Assembly: GCF_900101905.1 (NCBI RefSeq)
Contig: NZ_FNAJ01000013.1
Coordinates: forward strand, 165,742-229,741
Direction: 5' to 3'
Length of the DNA stretch: 64,000 bases
From: Myxococcus virescens
GTDB lineage: Bacteria > Myxococcota > Myxococcia > Myxococcales > Myxococcaceae
Part shown: positions 1 through 9,846 of the stretch, in pieces
Layout: the number at the start of each line of letters is the position of its first letter
Position numbering within the stretch: position 1 is the first letter of the stretch
Translations under genes and position numbers: made by a program
Notes under the pieces: generated by a model
Told to the model about the DNA's origin: nothing
Database searches by the model: none
The model's input: only the letters and a program-made list of their open reading frames with translations

Positions 1-971
1 ACGTCCGACGACACATCCACGCACTGCGCGCCACACTGCACCCGGGGAGCCGGACAGGAGCCGCCCACGCACTCATAGCCACCCGGCGTGTTGACGCACA
101 CCTGGCTGGGATTGCATGCGGCAGTCCCGTTCGAGCACTCGTCGATGTCACTGCACGTCCAACCATTTCCCCAGTAGCCCGGCCTGCAGGTGCAGGTGTA
201 GCTCCCCGGCGTGTTCGTGCAAATCGCATTCACCGAGCACTGCGCAGTGCCATTCGTGCATTCATTGACGTCCGTACAGACACTGGGCTGCATGCCATTG
301 CAGGTGTACCCCGGCTCCACCCGGCAGGTGCTGCTGCAGCCATCCGACGAAACCCGGTTGCCGTCGTCACACTGCTCTCCATTGCTGATACGGCCATCGC
401 CACACACGGCGCTCACACCGCCGCCCGTATCCTCCACCGCGTCCAAGCCGAACAACGAGGCAACCCCACTGCGCAGCCTCACGTAGCGATACGGCGTGGA
501 GTTGCTGAATGGCACCAGCGTGGAGTGGGTCCCGAGCCCCAGGTCCAGCAGGTTCGCCTGTCCCGTGCTGATGAGGCTCATGTCCCCACGAAGGAATTCC
601 ACCTGGGCGATGACCGCCAGCGAAAGGCCCTGGTAGTAGACGCGCAGCGGCCCTGTGCCCTCTTCCCCCAGGCCCATGTCCAGAACCATGGAACCGCCCA
701 GGAGCCCCAGGAACGTCGCGGCGTTCCCATCCGGTGCGCCCACGGCGTTGTTCGGATTGAGGACGGCGATGACACCGCTGTGGATGACTGCGTCGGCATG
801 ACGGTCACTGGCCATCGCCGACACCGAGTCCGATGACGACTCGCCGTCCACCGGTGCCTCTTCGGAAACAACGGATTCGTCCTCCAACTCAGAACCGCAC
901 GCGCTCATCATGCCGAACGCCAGGGCCGCACTCAGCATTCGCCACATGGGGGCCACTCGACTGACCTTCAT
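1..971 (-). CDS. EGF-like/DUF4215 cysteine-rich lipoprotein, C-terminus beyond left edge
   Basis: The ATG at 971 has a GGAG box seven bases upstream and the frame stays open to base 1, so the 3' end lies outside the window. The 323 visible residues start with a lipoprotein signal peptide (lipobox MSAC, Cys25). Then come a cysteine-free beta-rich domain, a DUF4215-type Cys repeat (CGDGRISNGEQCDDGN), two EGF-like modules (DVNEC and DIDEC starts) and the beginning of a QCGAQCVDVSSD Cys module. Such proteins sit outside the cytoplasm and usually bind other surface molecules; no catalytic motif is visible. It is a close paralogue of 6975-8423, including the promoter region. The partner or ligand is unknown. 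Confidence 0.9.
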   Translation of the reverse strand, partial: MKVSRVAPMWRMLSAALAFGMMSACGSELEDESVVSEEAPVDGESSSDSVSAMASDRHADAVIHSGVIAVLNPNNAVGAPDGNAATFLGLLGGSMVLDMGLGEEGTGPLRVYYQGLSLAVIAQVEFLRGDMSLISTGQANLLDLGLGTHSTLVPFSNSTPYRYVRLRSGVASLFGLDAVEDTGGGVSAVCGDGRISNGEQCDDGNRVSSDGCSSTCRVEPGYTCNGMQPSVCTDVNECTNGTAQCSVNAICTNTPGSYTCTCRPGYWGNGWTCSDIDECSNGTAACNPSQVCVNTPGGYECVGGSCPAPRVQCGAQCVDVSSD

Positions 972-1388
972 TGTCTTGCTCCAATCCGCTTGGACTTGGG
1001 GATGGCGGTCCGACGTGAGGACTGTCACGCCGGATAACCGCCACAACAATGAACGCACGAATTCCTTTTTCAGCTTTAAAGGCACGCACTTCGAATCCAG
1101 AACGCGTGTGCCATTGGACAGCTTTTTCTCCGGGTATCGCCGCGTCGACCGCAAGGCGACACCCACCCTGGACACGAAGGCTGCGACTCCTGTCCCAGCA
1201 CAGGCAGCCTTCTCGATTCTCGGGAGTAAAGAGAAAAGACAGCAGCGGCGCGCCCCCTCAATCCGAGCCACGAAGTTGCACGCGCCTACCCACGACGCCT
1301 CCGCGCCCACGCCAGTGGGGCGTTGATGGCCCGCACCATTCGCCTATCGTATACTTGGGGGAAACGCATCACCCTTTCCCGAGGCCCC
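972..1388. other. Divergent intergenic region with promoter blocks shared with the paralogue
   Basis: No convincing gene. Two blocks are shared with the region upstream of the paralogue at 8423: GCCATTGGACAGC at 1110-1122 and CTCGATTCTCGGGAGTAAAG starting at 1212. They lie 139 and 241 bases from the ATG here, against 139 and 242 there. They probably belong to the minus-strand promoter or leader. The short plus-strand gene at 1389 must also have its promoter here. Confidence 0.6.
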
Positions 1389-1712
1389 ATGCGACTGTCA
1401 CTGATGAGCCTGCTCTGCCTTCTGGTCTCCGCTGGCTGCGGAGACGATACGTCCCAGCTACCGAATTCCTCGCTCGCGGCCTGCTCCTTCACCGACGCGT
1501 GCGCGAACGCCGACGAGGAGTGCTACGTCAGCCAGGTCTGTGGCCCGCCCGCCCCTGACGAAGAGCTCTACTGCCAGGCGGAGAAGGGCGACCGCCAGTG
1601 TCACCGCCGCTGCCAGGACGATGGCGCCTGCGGTCCCGGCGAGACCTGCAGGGCAGTCGAATGGGTCAAGCGAACAGACATGCTGACCACGACCACCCTT
1701 TGCTTCAAGTAG
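1389..1712 (+). CDS. Small Cys-rich lipoprotein
   Basis: A 107-residue protein. The ATG at 1389 is preferred over the in-frame upstream ATG at 1323 because it begins directly with a lipoprotein signal (MRLSLMSLL..., lipobox SAGC) and has a CGAGG box just upstream. The mature part holds many cysteines in pairs (CSFTDAC, CYVSQVC, CHRRCQDDGACGPGETC), the style of short Dickkopf/EGF-like modules in myxobacterial surface lipoproteins. It runs convergently towards the large membrane protein at 1812. No specific function can be assigned. Confidence 0.75.
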   Translation: MRLSLMSLLCLLVSAGCGDDTSQLPNSSLAACSFTDACANADEECYVSQVCGPPAPDEELYCQAEKGDRQCHRRCQDDGACGPGETCRAVEWVKRTDMLTTTTLCFK

Positions 1713-1811
1713 CCGTCGCAAGCATCCCAGGGCCAATGTCGGTACCGCCCCCAGCTCCCCACCGGTGCAGGGTCCGCAGGGAGCCCGGGGCCTGGGCCGC
1801 CACCCGCACGC

Positions 1812-4800
1812 TCAATCCCAACCGCGGAGCTGGACGCGGACCCGCCGCACGAGCAGTTCCCACTCCTGACGCTTCAACGTCGTCAGGACGCGCCCGCCAA
1901 TGAGTGTGAGCCCGGTGAGCGTCATCACCAGGAAGCCGATGCGGTGGTCCCTCAGCCCAGCGTCGAGCAGCGTGGCCGCGACGTCCAGCGTGAGGAACAG
2001 GGTCCCCAACGCCAGGTAGGCGCGAATCTGGAACACCATGCCCGCCACCACGCCGAGCAGACACACCCCGCCGAAGACGAGCGCATACGTGCCGTCGGGA
2101 GACTGACCCACCTGGACCGCGATGCGCGCCGCCGCGGGCACATACAGCAACAAGCCCCCGAGGATTCGCACCGTGTTGCGCGCGGCGTGCGGCAGGCTCT
2201 CCGCGAAGAGCTGGCCCAGCATCAACAACAGCAAACCCATGGGCGCCAGGTAGATTTCCAAACCCTCCAGGCCAAAGGCCAGCGCGGAGATGAGCAGCGC
2301 GAAGTTGCACGCGGCCGCGGCGAACGCACCGAACAGCCGGCTGCGCTCCACCGCGCCCAGCGTCGCGTACAGGAGCCCGGAGCCCCCCGCGAGCAGTGCC
2401 GCCTCCTGCGTCGCCTCGCCTGGCAGCACCAGCGCCATGCCCACGGGCAGCAGTGCCGCGAAGCGCCGGGTGGCCGCTTCCACGGGCTGTACGCCCGCCC
2501 GCCGGGCCAACACCGTCACGCCTACCAGGATGAAGCCCAGGGCCAGCGCGAAGAATGCGTCGTGCTCGGCGCGCAGGCCCGGCGCATACAGATTGCGCAC
2601 CAGGGCGTAGACCCCGACCACCGCTGTCTGCACGAAGTAGACATGCCGGCCGGTGTGCTGGCTCCAGGCGCAGTGCAGCGCCACCAACACCAGGATGCCA
2701 ATGGAGGCGATGGCCAGCGGAAGAGCGCCGTCGGAGGCGGAGCCCCCCACCGCCAGGCCCGCGAGCATCAGCCCACTCACCACGAACCCTGTGTCGCGCC
2801 CCCATGACAGGCCGCCCGCGACGTCCGGCCGGCGCCTCCGCACCCACTCCTGTGCGGCATGGAGGGCCAGCACGCCCACGGAGGCGGCCAGGGACAGGGC
2901 CGCGCCATGGAGGATGAAGAGCGCGCCATAACGCAGCCACGGGCCGACCAGACTCGCGCGAATCGAAAGGAAGGCCATGAGTGAGGCGACAAAAGTGCCT
3001 CCCACCCCCCAGGCCCCCAGCGTCGCGACGAGCGAGGCGAGCGTGCCCTTCCACTGGAAAGCCGCCACGAGCACCGACGCGGCGACGAGCGCCAGGGTCA
3101 CAGGCAACGCGGGAGAGACCATCCAGCTCCCGCCCATGCTCAGCAGCATCTCCCCCAGGAGGTTGAGCGCGGCGAGCGTCGACGACGGCGTTCCATTCGT
3201 GGCCAACGCGTACACGAGCGCTGCGAACAAATAGATGGCGCTGGCCTGGTGGATGCGCATGCGAGCGGCGCTCTCGGACAAGCCCCTGCGCCGGACGATC
3301 CACGGCCCCAGCGTCACCACCGCCAGCCCCACCAGCGCGAGCACCGGGCCGGGCCACACCTCGAAGATGTCCTCACGGTGCGCCAACGCGTGGACCAGCA
3401 GGAGGATGCTCGCGCCAAGCACACCGCGCCCCTGCGCCCTGGCCCCTCCGAGGAACAGCACCAGACCGGTGATGCAGACCAGTCCTGCCGCCGTGAGCCC
3501 GGGCTGGAAGAGGGCCGCGACGAAGACCACGCCCACACTGATGACCGAATGGCGCTGCAACAGGCGCTGGAAGGAATTCGGCAGCCCCCGGAGCGAGGCA
3601 ACGGCATAGACGAGCCCCACGGCGGCGATGCCCGCGAAAGCCCGCTGCCACAGCAGGAACACCGTGTCTCCTGGTGCGAGCCACGCGTCCTTATCGAGCC
3701 AGTGCAGGGACTCGGCGCCGATGCGCACCCACCTGCCTTCGGACGACCACGCGTGCGTGAGCCTGGGCCCGAGCAGCGACTGCCTCGCGGCCCAGAGCGC
3801 CGCACCCGGCAGCCCGAGCCAGAGCCCCACGCTCGCGAGCCGCACCGAGCGCGCGGACACCGAGAGCAGCAATACCAACACCGCGGGCCCCAGCAACATC
3901 AAGGGCGGAATGAGAGCCAGCGCCCGGGACGGCCGGGGCAGGCCGACGAGGAGCGCGCCTTTCAGGAGCACAGATGCCAGGACCGCCACACCGAGATGGG
4001 GAACCCAGTGGTAGAGCTTGCCGTGACGAGGCTTCTCCAGAAGTCCGGCGACCCAGGGCCCGAAGCGCCGTGTCGCCAGCGCGACGCCCCAGAGCGCGAT
4101 GCCGATGAGCGAGGTCCGCAGAGCGGCGACGTCCGGCGGCGACGGCCGGCCCGCTCGGTTGAGCAGAGCGGTGAGCGCGATGAGCGCGCCCAGCGACGCG
4201 AGCGTCACCACCGAACCGCGCAGGTGCCATGCCTCGAATCCGCGCGACACGAAGGCCACCAGCACGACCAGGAGGAGCAGACCAGCCGCGAGCAGGCACG
4301 TGGCGCGCTCGGCATCCGTGGGCCTGGCCAACCACCCGGCCAGCGTGAGCGTAGCCATGACCGTCTGCACCAGCGCCGCCGTGGCGAAACCATCCGTGAA
4401 GAGCGGAAACCCCCGCGCACCGAGCGGCAGCCTGAAGAGGTCGAACATCCTCCGGCCCTCGTGCCCGGCAGCGGAGTCCGCGGCATCCAGCGGAGCGCGG
4501 CCGCGCAGCGCGGAGAAGGCCGCGAAGCCGAGCGCCAATGACGCGGCGACCAGGGCGGAGCGCGGGGATGCGAAGTCGGAGACGGTGCCCATCACCTGGG
4601 AGACCGCGAGCGCGAGCCCCGCGGCTGCGAGGAACCCGACGAACCTGCTGCCATCCCGCCGGACACGCAGCAGCAACCAGGCCGTGACCACGGCCGTGGG
4701 AAGCGCGGAGAGCACACTGGCTGACAGCCGTGTGGCTGACACAAGCAGGTCCGGAGCGCTCGGAGAGGAATCCACGGCCAGGAGGACTCCCGCCGCGGCC

Positions 4801-6821
4801 AGGCTGAGGGCGAGGTCATCCAGGGGCAGCAGTCCATCCCTTCGCGACACAGGCTGCGCCCACGCGCCCTGCACGAGCCCCGCGACACCGTAGAGTCCAC
4901 TCACGAGCGCGAAGACCGCCAGCCGGCCCCAGCTTCCCTCCAACGCCGGGGTCCCCTCGGCGAAGGCGAGCACACCGAAGACAAGGCCCACGCCACCCAG
5001 GTAGTGCAGGCCCCGCCAGCGCCAGCCGCCGGCAAGGTGCGCGGCCCCAGCGATGACCAGCCCCGTCAGCACCTGGGGCCACGGCGAGGCGGCGCTGCCC
5101 ACCTGGCGCACCAGGGGCATTGCCACCAACGACCCTAGGAGGGTCCAGGCGAGCAGGCGGATACGCAGTCCCGGAAAGGCACTCCAACGCGCCAGGAGCA
5201 TCAAGCCCGCGGTCGCCACCGTGCCGCCGAATACCCACCAGCCCGGCTCCGTCGGCGCCTGCGTGCGAGCGAACAAGGCCCCAGCGAGGAGCGTCGTCAT
5301 CACCATGAGGTGGACCAGGGCCCGCCGCCGTGGCTCCAGCAGGAAGAAGACACCCGCCGCGATGAGTGGCGCGAGCGCCGAGGCCAAGTCGACCTGGAAG
5401 TCCCCTCCGGGCTCACTGGAGAACGCGCCCAGCGCGCCCACGACCGCGCCACTGGCGAGCACCGCGTAGGCCACAATCTCCAGCACCGGACTCACACGCG
5501 GATGGGCCTCGCGCGCGGCGTCGGTGGTCGCGGCCACGGCGATGACGGTGGCCAGGGCCTGGGCCCACAGCGTGAGGCCCGCGAACAAGGCGCTGCCTGG
5601 CTCCAGAGCGTCGAAGCCCGACGGTGCGCTCGCCACACAGAAGACGGCGAGCCACAGCGCGCCATAGAGCGCGGCGCTCGCGCCGACGAGCGCCGTGTTT
5701 CCCTCCGTCGCCTTCCGTGCGCGCCATACCGTGGCGGCCAGGGCCATGACACCCACGGAGGCACAGAGCGTGCGCGGCCAGGGCGCGTCCTCGAGCGCCA
5801 TCAGCGGAAGCCCCGCGAGCAGGGAGGGCAGGAGCGCCAACCCCAGGGTCGCGGCGGAGGTGCCATGCAGCAGTCGCCCCGCCGACCTCAGCGGCACCAA
5901 GCCCAGCGCGGCGGCGCCAAGCGCCACCGCGGCACCGAACCCAGGTGACAGGGCGAACAGCGACGACAGCGCGATGAAGGCGACGGGGAGCAACGCGAGG
6001 CCAATGCCCGCGAGCACGCGGCCGACCGGCATGGAGCGCCGGGAGAGGAACACACCGAGCCCGATGAAGGCCGCGTGGTACCCCCACAGGGCGCCCGTGA
6101 CGAGGAGCTGACGCGGAACGCCGCCGAGTGCCTGCCAGGCCTCGCGCACACCCATGAGCGAGCCGCCCAGCACCAGCATCGCGCCCAGGAACCACCAGAT
6201 GAACTCCTGGAACCGGGGCGCGCTCTCCGGCCGTGCATCGAGCGCAACGACGGCCTCGAGCCCTCCACTGAGCGGACCTGATGTACCCCTGTCGAAGAAC
6301 GTCTGCCCGGAATCCAGCGCCGCACCCAGGTCGTCATCCCCCGCGTCCGAGTCAGGCCGGAGCCCTCGACGCTTGCGCGCTTTCTGCTCCCGCTCCGCCT
6401 TCGCGGCGTCGTCCAACGAGCGCGCGAGCGCAGCGCCCCAGCCCCACAGCCGCCATGCTCCCCCGTTGCGAAGCGAGGTCGCGACACCATCGGCCCAGGC
6501 TTCCGCGCGAGTCGCCGCGTCCGTGGGAGGGACAGCGACCGCTTCGAAGGAGTCCTGGGCGGGGGCCTGCTCACCCGCCTCTGCCTTCGGCGTTTCGGGG
6601 TGACGGTCGTCCGCGCCAGGCACGAGGGACTCGGCGAGCTGGGTCGCGGTGACGACGTCGATGAGCGCGCTGGCCTGCCAGCCTTCGATGTGACGGCGCA
6701 GGGTCTCCCTGACGAGTGCGTCGAGATTCGGCTCGGTGGCGGGCACGAGCGGGGCACCGCACTCCTGACACATGGCCCCCAAGGCCACGTCACGGAGCCG
6801 AGCGCAGGCTTGGCAGATCAT
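1812..6821 (-). CDS. Giant multispanning membrane protein with N-terminal zinc ribbon
   Basis: A 1669-residue protein. The ATG at 6821 places a zinc-ribbon motif at the extreme N-terminus (Cys3-x2-Cys6 and Cys18-x2-Cys21). The upstream in-frame start at 6866 would only add a short unconserved tail. After the ribbon comes a cytoplasmic linker of about 200 residues rich in Glu, Asp and Ala. The remaining roughly 1450 residues are almost continuous hydrophobic segments with short Arg-rich loops, probably several dozen helices. I see no transporter, channel or enzyme motif. The all-membrane composition recalls DUF2157/DUF2339-type proteins, but I cannot name the family. It stands alone between two lipoprotein genes. 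It is a real gene, given consistent GC3 codon use over 5 kb, but its function is unknown. Confidence 0.85.
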   Translation of the reverse strand: MICQACARLRDVALGAMCQECGAPLVPATEPNLDALVRETLRRHIEGWQASALIDVVTATQLAESLVPGADDRHPETPKAEAGEQAPAQDSFEAVAVPPTDAATRAEAWADGVATSLRNGGAWRLWGWGAALARSLDDAAKAEREQKARKRRGLRPDSDAGDDDLGAALDSGQTFFDRGTSGPLSGGLEAVVALDARPESAPRFQEFIWWFLGAMLVLGGSLMGVREAWQALGGVPRQLLVTGALWGYHAAFIGLGVFLSRRSMPVGRVLAGIGLALLPVAFIALSSLFALSPGFGAAVALGAAALGLVPLRSAGRLLHGTSAATLGLALLPSLLAGLPLMALEDAPWPRTLCASVGVMALAATVWRARKATEGNTALVGASAALYGALWLAVFCVASAPSGFDALEPGSALFAGLTLWAQALATVIAVAATTDAAREAHPRVSPVLEIVAYAVLASGAVVGALGAFSSEPGGDFQVDLASALAPLIAAGVFFLLEPRRRALVHLMVMTTLLAGALFARTQAPTEPGWWVFGGTVATAGLMLLARWSAFPGLRIRLLAWTLLGSLVAMPLVRQVGSAASPWPQVLTGLVIAGAAHLAGGWRWRGLHYLGGVGLVFGVLAFAEGTPALEGSWGRLAVFALVSGLYGVAGLVQGAWAQPVSRRDGLLPLDDLALSLAAAGVLLAVDSSPSAPDLLVSATRLSASVLSALPTAVVTAWLLLRVRRDGSRFVGFLAAAGLALAVSQVMGTVSDFASPRSALVAASLALGFAAFSALRGRAPLDAADSAAGHEGRRMFDLFRLPLGARGFPLFTDGFATAALVQTVMATLTLAGWLARPTDAERATCLLAAGLLLLVVLVAFVSRGFEAWHLRGSVVTLASLGALIALTALLNRAGRPSPPDVAALRTSLIGIALWGVALATRRFGPWVAGLLEKPRHGKLYHWVPHLGVAVLASVLLKGALLVGLPRPSRALALIPPLMLLGPAVLVLLLSVSARSVRLASVGLWLGLPGAALWAARQSLLGPRLTHAWSSEGRWVRIGAESLHWLDKDAWLAPGDTVFLLWQRAFAGIAAVGLVYAVASLRGLPNSFQRLLQRHSVISVGVVFVAALFQPGLTAAGLVCITGLVLFLGGARAQGRGVLGASILLLVHALAHREDIFEVWPGPVLALVGLAVVTLGPWIVRRRGLSESAARMRIHQASAIYLFAALVYALATNGTPSSTLAALNLLGEMLLSMGGSWMVSPALPVTLALVAASVLVAAFQWKGTLASLVATLGAWGVGGTFVASLMAFLSIRASLVGPWLRYGALFILHGAALSLAASVGVLALHAAQEWVRRRRPDVAGGLSWGRDTGFVVSGLMLAGLAVGGSASDGALPLAIASIGILVLVALHCAWSQHTGRHVYFVQTAVVGVYALVRNLYAPGLRAEHDAFFALALGFILVGVTVLARRAGVQPVEAATRRFAALLPVGMALVLPGEATQEAALLAGGSGLLYATLGAVERSRLFGAFAAAACNFALLISALAFGLEGLEIYLAPMGLLLLMLGQLFAESLPHAARNTVRILGGLLLYVPAAARIAVQVGQSPDGTYALVFGGVCLLGVVAGMVFQIRAYLALGTLFLTLDVAATLLDAGLRDHRIGFLVMTLTGLTLIGGRVLTTLKRQEWELLVRRVRVQLRGWD

Positions 6822-6974
6822 GATGCGACAGCATAGCCCCAGTCCCGCGAGGCCTGCTTGACGCACGTCGAAACCGAGGCTGTCTCACTTCCGCGGAAAG
6901 TGGCCCATCACCTCGTCCCTCGCGGCGACAGGCGGTGCCGCGAGGGACCAGGTCCCATCAGCGCATGACGCCCT

Positions 6975-8423
6975 CTACGGACCACCGGGGTACGTGAAGG
7001 ACACGACGTACGCCGGATGGTCCGGGGAGCACTCGGCACCCAGGTCGGCGCTGGTGGCGACGCTCCAGACAATCAGGTCCGGCTGCCCGAGCCGCCTCAC
7101 CGTGACGGTGTACGAGACGGGATTCTCCGCGCTGGGCGGCGGAGAGAAACCCGCCGCCTTGAAACAGACGTCGTACTGACCAGCCGGCGGGGGTGCACCG
7201 GCGTTCCAGATGACCCGCTCCGGCCCCCACCCGGCTGACGCAATCCGGTCCAGCGTCCCATAGTCCGTTTCAACGCCGGGCCCCCGGTTGCCGCCGTGGA
7301 TGAGCTTCCCCGAGGGAGTCCGGACGACGAGGTCCCCATCGCCCACGCGCGCCCACGACGTGGCGATTTGCAGCTTGATGCCATCCGCCACACAAGCGCT
7401 CGCCGAGCAGGTCTGCCCAGCGTCACAAACATTTCCACAGGCGCCGCAGTTGGACGCATCCGACGACACATCCACACACTGCGAGCCGCACTGCACCGTG
7501 GGCGACTGGCAGGCACCGGCCACGCAGGTGTAGGCACCGGGCGTGTTCACACACAGCTCGCCCACCTGGCACACGGCCGTCCCATTCGCGCACTCGTCGA
7601 TGTCGCCGCACGTCCAGCCATTGCCCGAGTAGCCCGGCCTGCACGTGCAACTGTAGCTCCCCGGCGTGTTCGTACAGGTTGCATTCACCGAGCACTGGGA
7701 GGTGCCATTCGCACATTCGTTGACGTCAGTGCAGACACTGGGCTGCGTGTCGGAGCAGGAGTAGCCCGGCTCCACCTGGCAGCTGGCGCCGCAGCCATCT
7801 CCCGATACCAGGTTGCCATCATCACACTGCTCCTCCGTATCCACCTGGCCATTGCCGCAGAAGGAACCCCCTCCAAAGCCCATGTCCTCCACGGCATCCA
7901 CGCTGTACAGCGCGGCCAGCCCACCGCGCAGCCGCACGTACCGGTAGGGCGTCGCGCTGCTGAAAGGCACCAGCGCGGAGTGCGTCCCGAGGCCCAGGTC
8001 CAGGAGGGTCGCCTGCCCCGTGCTGATGAGGCTCATGTCCTCCCGAAGGAAGTCCACCTGGGCAATCACCGACAGCGACAGCCCCCGGTAGTAGATGCGC
8101 AGGGGGCCCGTGCCCGCCTCCCCCGCGCCCATGTCCAGCAGCAGCGAGCCCCCCAGGAGGCTCAAGAAGCTCGCGACATTCCCATCAGGCGCACCCACCG
8201 CGTTTCCCGGATTGATGACGGCGATGACACCACTCTGGACGACCAGGTTGGCGTATGGGTCAGGCGCCAACCCCGACACCTTCGAGGACGACCCGACCTC
8301 TGTCAAAGTCTCTCCGGCAACCAGGGATTCCTCCTCCAGCTGAGGCCCACACGCGGCCAACATTCCGAACGCCAAGGCCATGCGCATCCATCGCCACTCG
8401 CGGGCAACTCGACGGACATCCAT
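6975..8423 (-). CDS. EGF-like/DUF4215 cysteine-rich lipoprotein
   Basis: A 482-residue protein. The ATG at 8423 is chosen because GGAG lies seven bases upstream and the signal peptide starts there; an in-frame ATG at 8435 is only four codons earlier. Layout: signal with lipobox LAAC (Cys25); beta-rich domain about 50-185; DUF4215 repeat about 189-231 (CGNGQVDTEEQCDDGN); two EGF-like modules about 233-305; a Cys module about 311-344; and a cysteine-poor beta domain to the end that resembles DUF2135-type domains (GDGDLVVRTPSGKL). It is probably a surface or outer-membrane adhesion-type lipoprotein. It is a duplicate of the gene at 1-971, separated from it by the giant membrane protein. Confidence 0.9.
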   Translation of the reverse strand: MDVRRVAREWRWMRMALAFGMLAACGPQLEEESLVAGETLTEVGSSSKVSGLAPDPYANLVVQSGVIAVINPGNAVGAPDGNVASFLSLLGGSLLLDMGAGEAGTGPLRIYYRGLSLSVIAQVDFLREDMSLISTGQATLLDLGLGTHSALVPFSSATPYRYVRLRGGLAALYSVDAVEDMGFGGGSFCGNGQVDTEEQCDDGNLVSGDGCGASCQVEPGYSCSDTQPSVCTDVNECANGTSQCSVNATCTNTPGSYSCTCRPGYSGNGWTCGDIDECANGTAVCQVGELCVNTPGAYTCVAGACQSPTVQCGSQCVDVSSDASNCGACGNVCDAGQTCSASACVADGIKLQIATSWARVGDGDLVVRTPSGKLIHGGNRGPGVETDYGTLDRIASAGWGPERVIWNAGAPPPAGQYDVCFKAAGFSPPPSAENPVSYTVTVRRLGQPDLIVWSVATSADLGAECSPDHPAYVVSFTYPGGP

Positions 8424-8798
8424 TATCTGCTCCATTCCACGTGAATTGGGGGATGGCGGCACGGCACGAAGACAATCACAACGAAGCGCCGCCAATCCAT
8501 AGCTAGGCACGAGGCCCTGGCCTGGCCTCAAACACATGCGCGCTGACGTCGAGACACGCACGCCATTGGACAGCATTTTCGCGCGACGGCTTCGCGACGA
8601 ACGCCATGCGACATCCCTCCTGGCCATGAGGGCCGGCACCGTCATGCCAGCGGGAGAGACTCCTCTCAATTCTTGGAAGTGAAGAGGCCAATCCTGGGAG
8701 CGACTCCATGGATGCCATCCTTGATGAACACACCGCGGCGATGCGTGTTCAAATGCGTGTCCGACATGAGCGACCTCACCCGTCGAGCACGCTGACAC
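8424..8798. other. Divergent intergenic region, copy of the 972-1388 promoter region
   Basis: No gene seen. It carries GCCATTGGACAGC at 8562-8574 and CTCAATTCTTGGAAGTGAAG starting at 8665, matching the blocks upstream of the paralogue at almost identical distances from the start codon. Sequence between the blocks has diverged, which points to selection on the blocks, probably as regulator or sigma-factor sites for the minus-strand lipoprotein gene. Confidence 0.55.
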
Positions 8799-9263
8799 AT
8801 GCCTCGCGAACCTCCCGCCGTCCTCCCCGTCTCTCTGTCGTTGCTCCGGCATGCGAACCCGTGGGCGCTGCTCCTCGTGAAGGAGGAGGGCTACCCGCTC
8901 GCCACCGCCGCCCTCCTCTCCGAACGCTACGCCTTGAAGAGCGATGAGAAGCCCTTCGTGCGAGAGCTCCTCGGCCGCAAACGGAACCTGTGGGTCTTCC
9001 GCTGTGACCAGCGTCGCTTCGCGGGAGACTTCGTCGTCGTGGACATGGCGGAGCCCCGGCCCGCTCGACGCCGGGTGGTGGTGCTCGACCTGAAAATGGG
9101 GGCGCCCCTCGTCCTCGGAGGTGGAGGAGCCGGCATGCAGCTCACCCACGCGCAGGACGCGGTGGACGGTGTCGCGGCGCGCAAGGGGCTCATCGCACCA
9201 GGCACGCCCTACGTACTGGCCACGGGTGGAAAGGACGCCATGCTCGCGTACCTGGGTGCGTAA
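8799..9263 (+). CDS. Hypothetical protein, 154 aa
   Basis: An open frame with typical GC3-rich codon use. There is no signal peptide or membrane segment, so it is probably cytoplasmic. The middle alternates hydrophobic strands and charged turns (VVVLDLKMGAPLVLGGGG), and the C-terminus holds ATGGKDAMLAYLG. I recognise no domain. The start at 8799 lacks a clear ribosome binding site; no better one is seen nearby. A 14-bp perfect palindrome follows six bases after the stop codon. Confidence 0.65.
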   Translation: MPREPPAVLPVSLSLLRHANPWALLLVKEEGYPLATAALLSERYALKSDEKPFVRELLGRKRNLWVFRCDQRRFAGDFVVVDMAEPRPARRRVVVLDLKMGAPLVLGGGGAGMQLTHAQDAVDGVAARKGLIAPGTPYVLATGGKDAMLAYLGA

Positions 9264-9846
9264 GAATTTCAGTCGCGACTGAGCGTCGCCACTTTCATCG
9301 GCGGACCCGAACCTTCCACAAGTCTGCTACTTCGAGCTTTTCAACGGACTCAAGGCGCCATGCATTGACGCTGCGGGACAGGGCCTCAGGAGAACGCCTG
9401 CAGCGAGGGACGGTTCGTGCTGGTGATTCGCGAATCCCGGAATGAACAAGCCAGGAGCGAAGGCTCGTAGAACAGTGTCCCTCGCATCTCATCCTCCGAT
9501 GCGACACTCCCCCACGAGAAGCGGCGGGGTGTCGTTCCCCGCCACGCGGATTTCTCAACAGCCTGCTATCAAGGGCAACCTCCGCAGGTTCGGCCGGGCC
9601 GATATTGATGTCTGGTGCGCGCCCAGTCCCGGTTTCCTCGCGCCAGTGCAACGACCCAGCGCGAAGCAAATCTGGCACTCACCTGAAAGGCTGGGTCAGC
9701 TCTCGCCGCCACCGCAATGCGTCATCCAACGATGCAATCTATTTCAACCCACCGGGTGTCAAAAACACACCATTTACATCAAGTAAAAACCCCCATACAC
9801 ACCGCGCGTCTCCAATTCGGAGACAACTCGCAATGAGGGGGAAGTC
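9264..9846. other. 583-bp non-coding stretch with palindromes
   Basis: The short open frames here do not have the codon bias of real genes. The stretch holds a 14-bp perfect palindrome (TCAGTCGCGACTGA, 9269-9282), a 12-bp one (GATTCGCGAATC, 9425-9436) and a 7-bp stem-loop (TCGCATC at 9482-9488 with GATGCGA at 9498-9504). The last 90 bases are unusually AT-rich and probably carry the promoter of the lipoprotein gene at 9847. A small RNA is possible but not shown. Confidence 0.5.

Noticed and set aside
910..1326. 138-residue plus-strand frame upstream of the small lipoprotein
   Set aside because: Starts inside the minus-strand lipoprotein gene, no signal or domain, and the region holds conserved promoter blocks of the other strand.
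1705..3357. 550-residue minus-strand frame
   Set aside because: It lies wholly inside the giant membrane protein gene in another frame, is Gly/Arg/Ala-rich and has no start context; a GC-skew shadow.
9442..9786. 114-residue frame in the long spacer
   Set aside because: Codon use lacks GC3 bias, no ribosome binding site and no recognisable domain.
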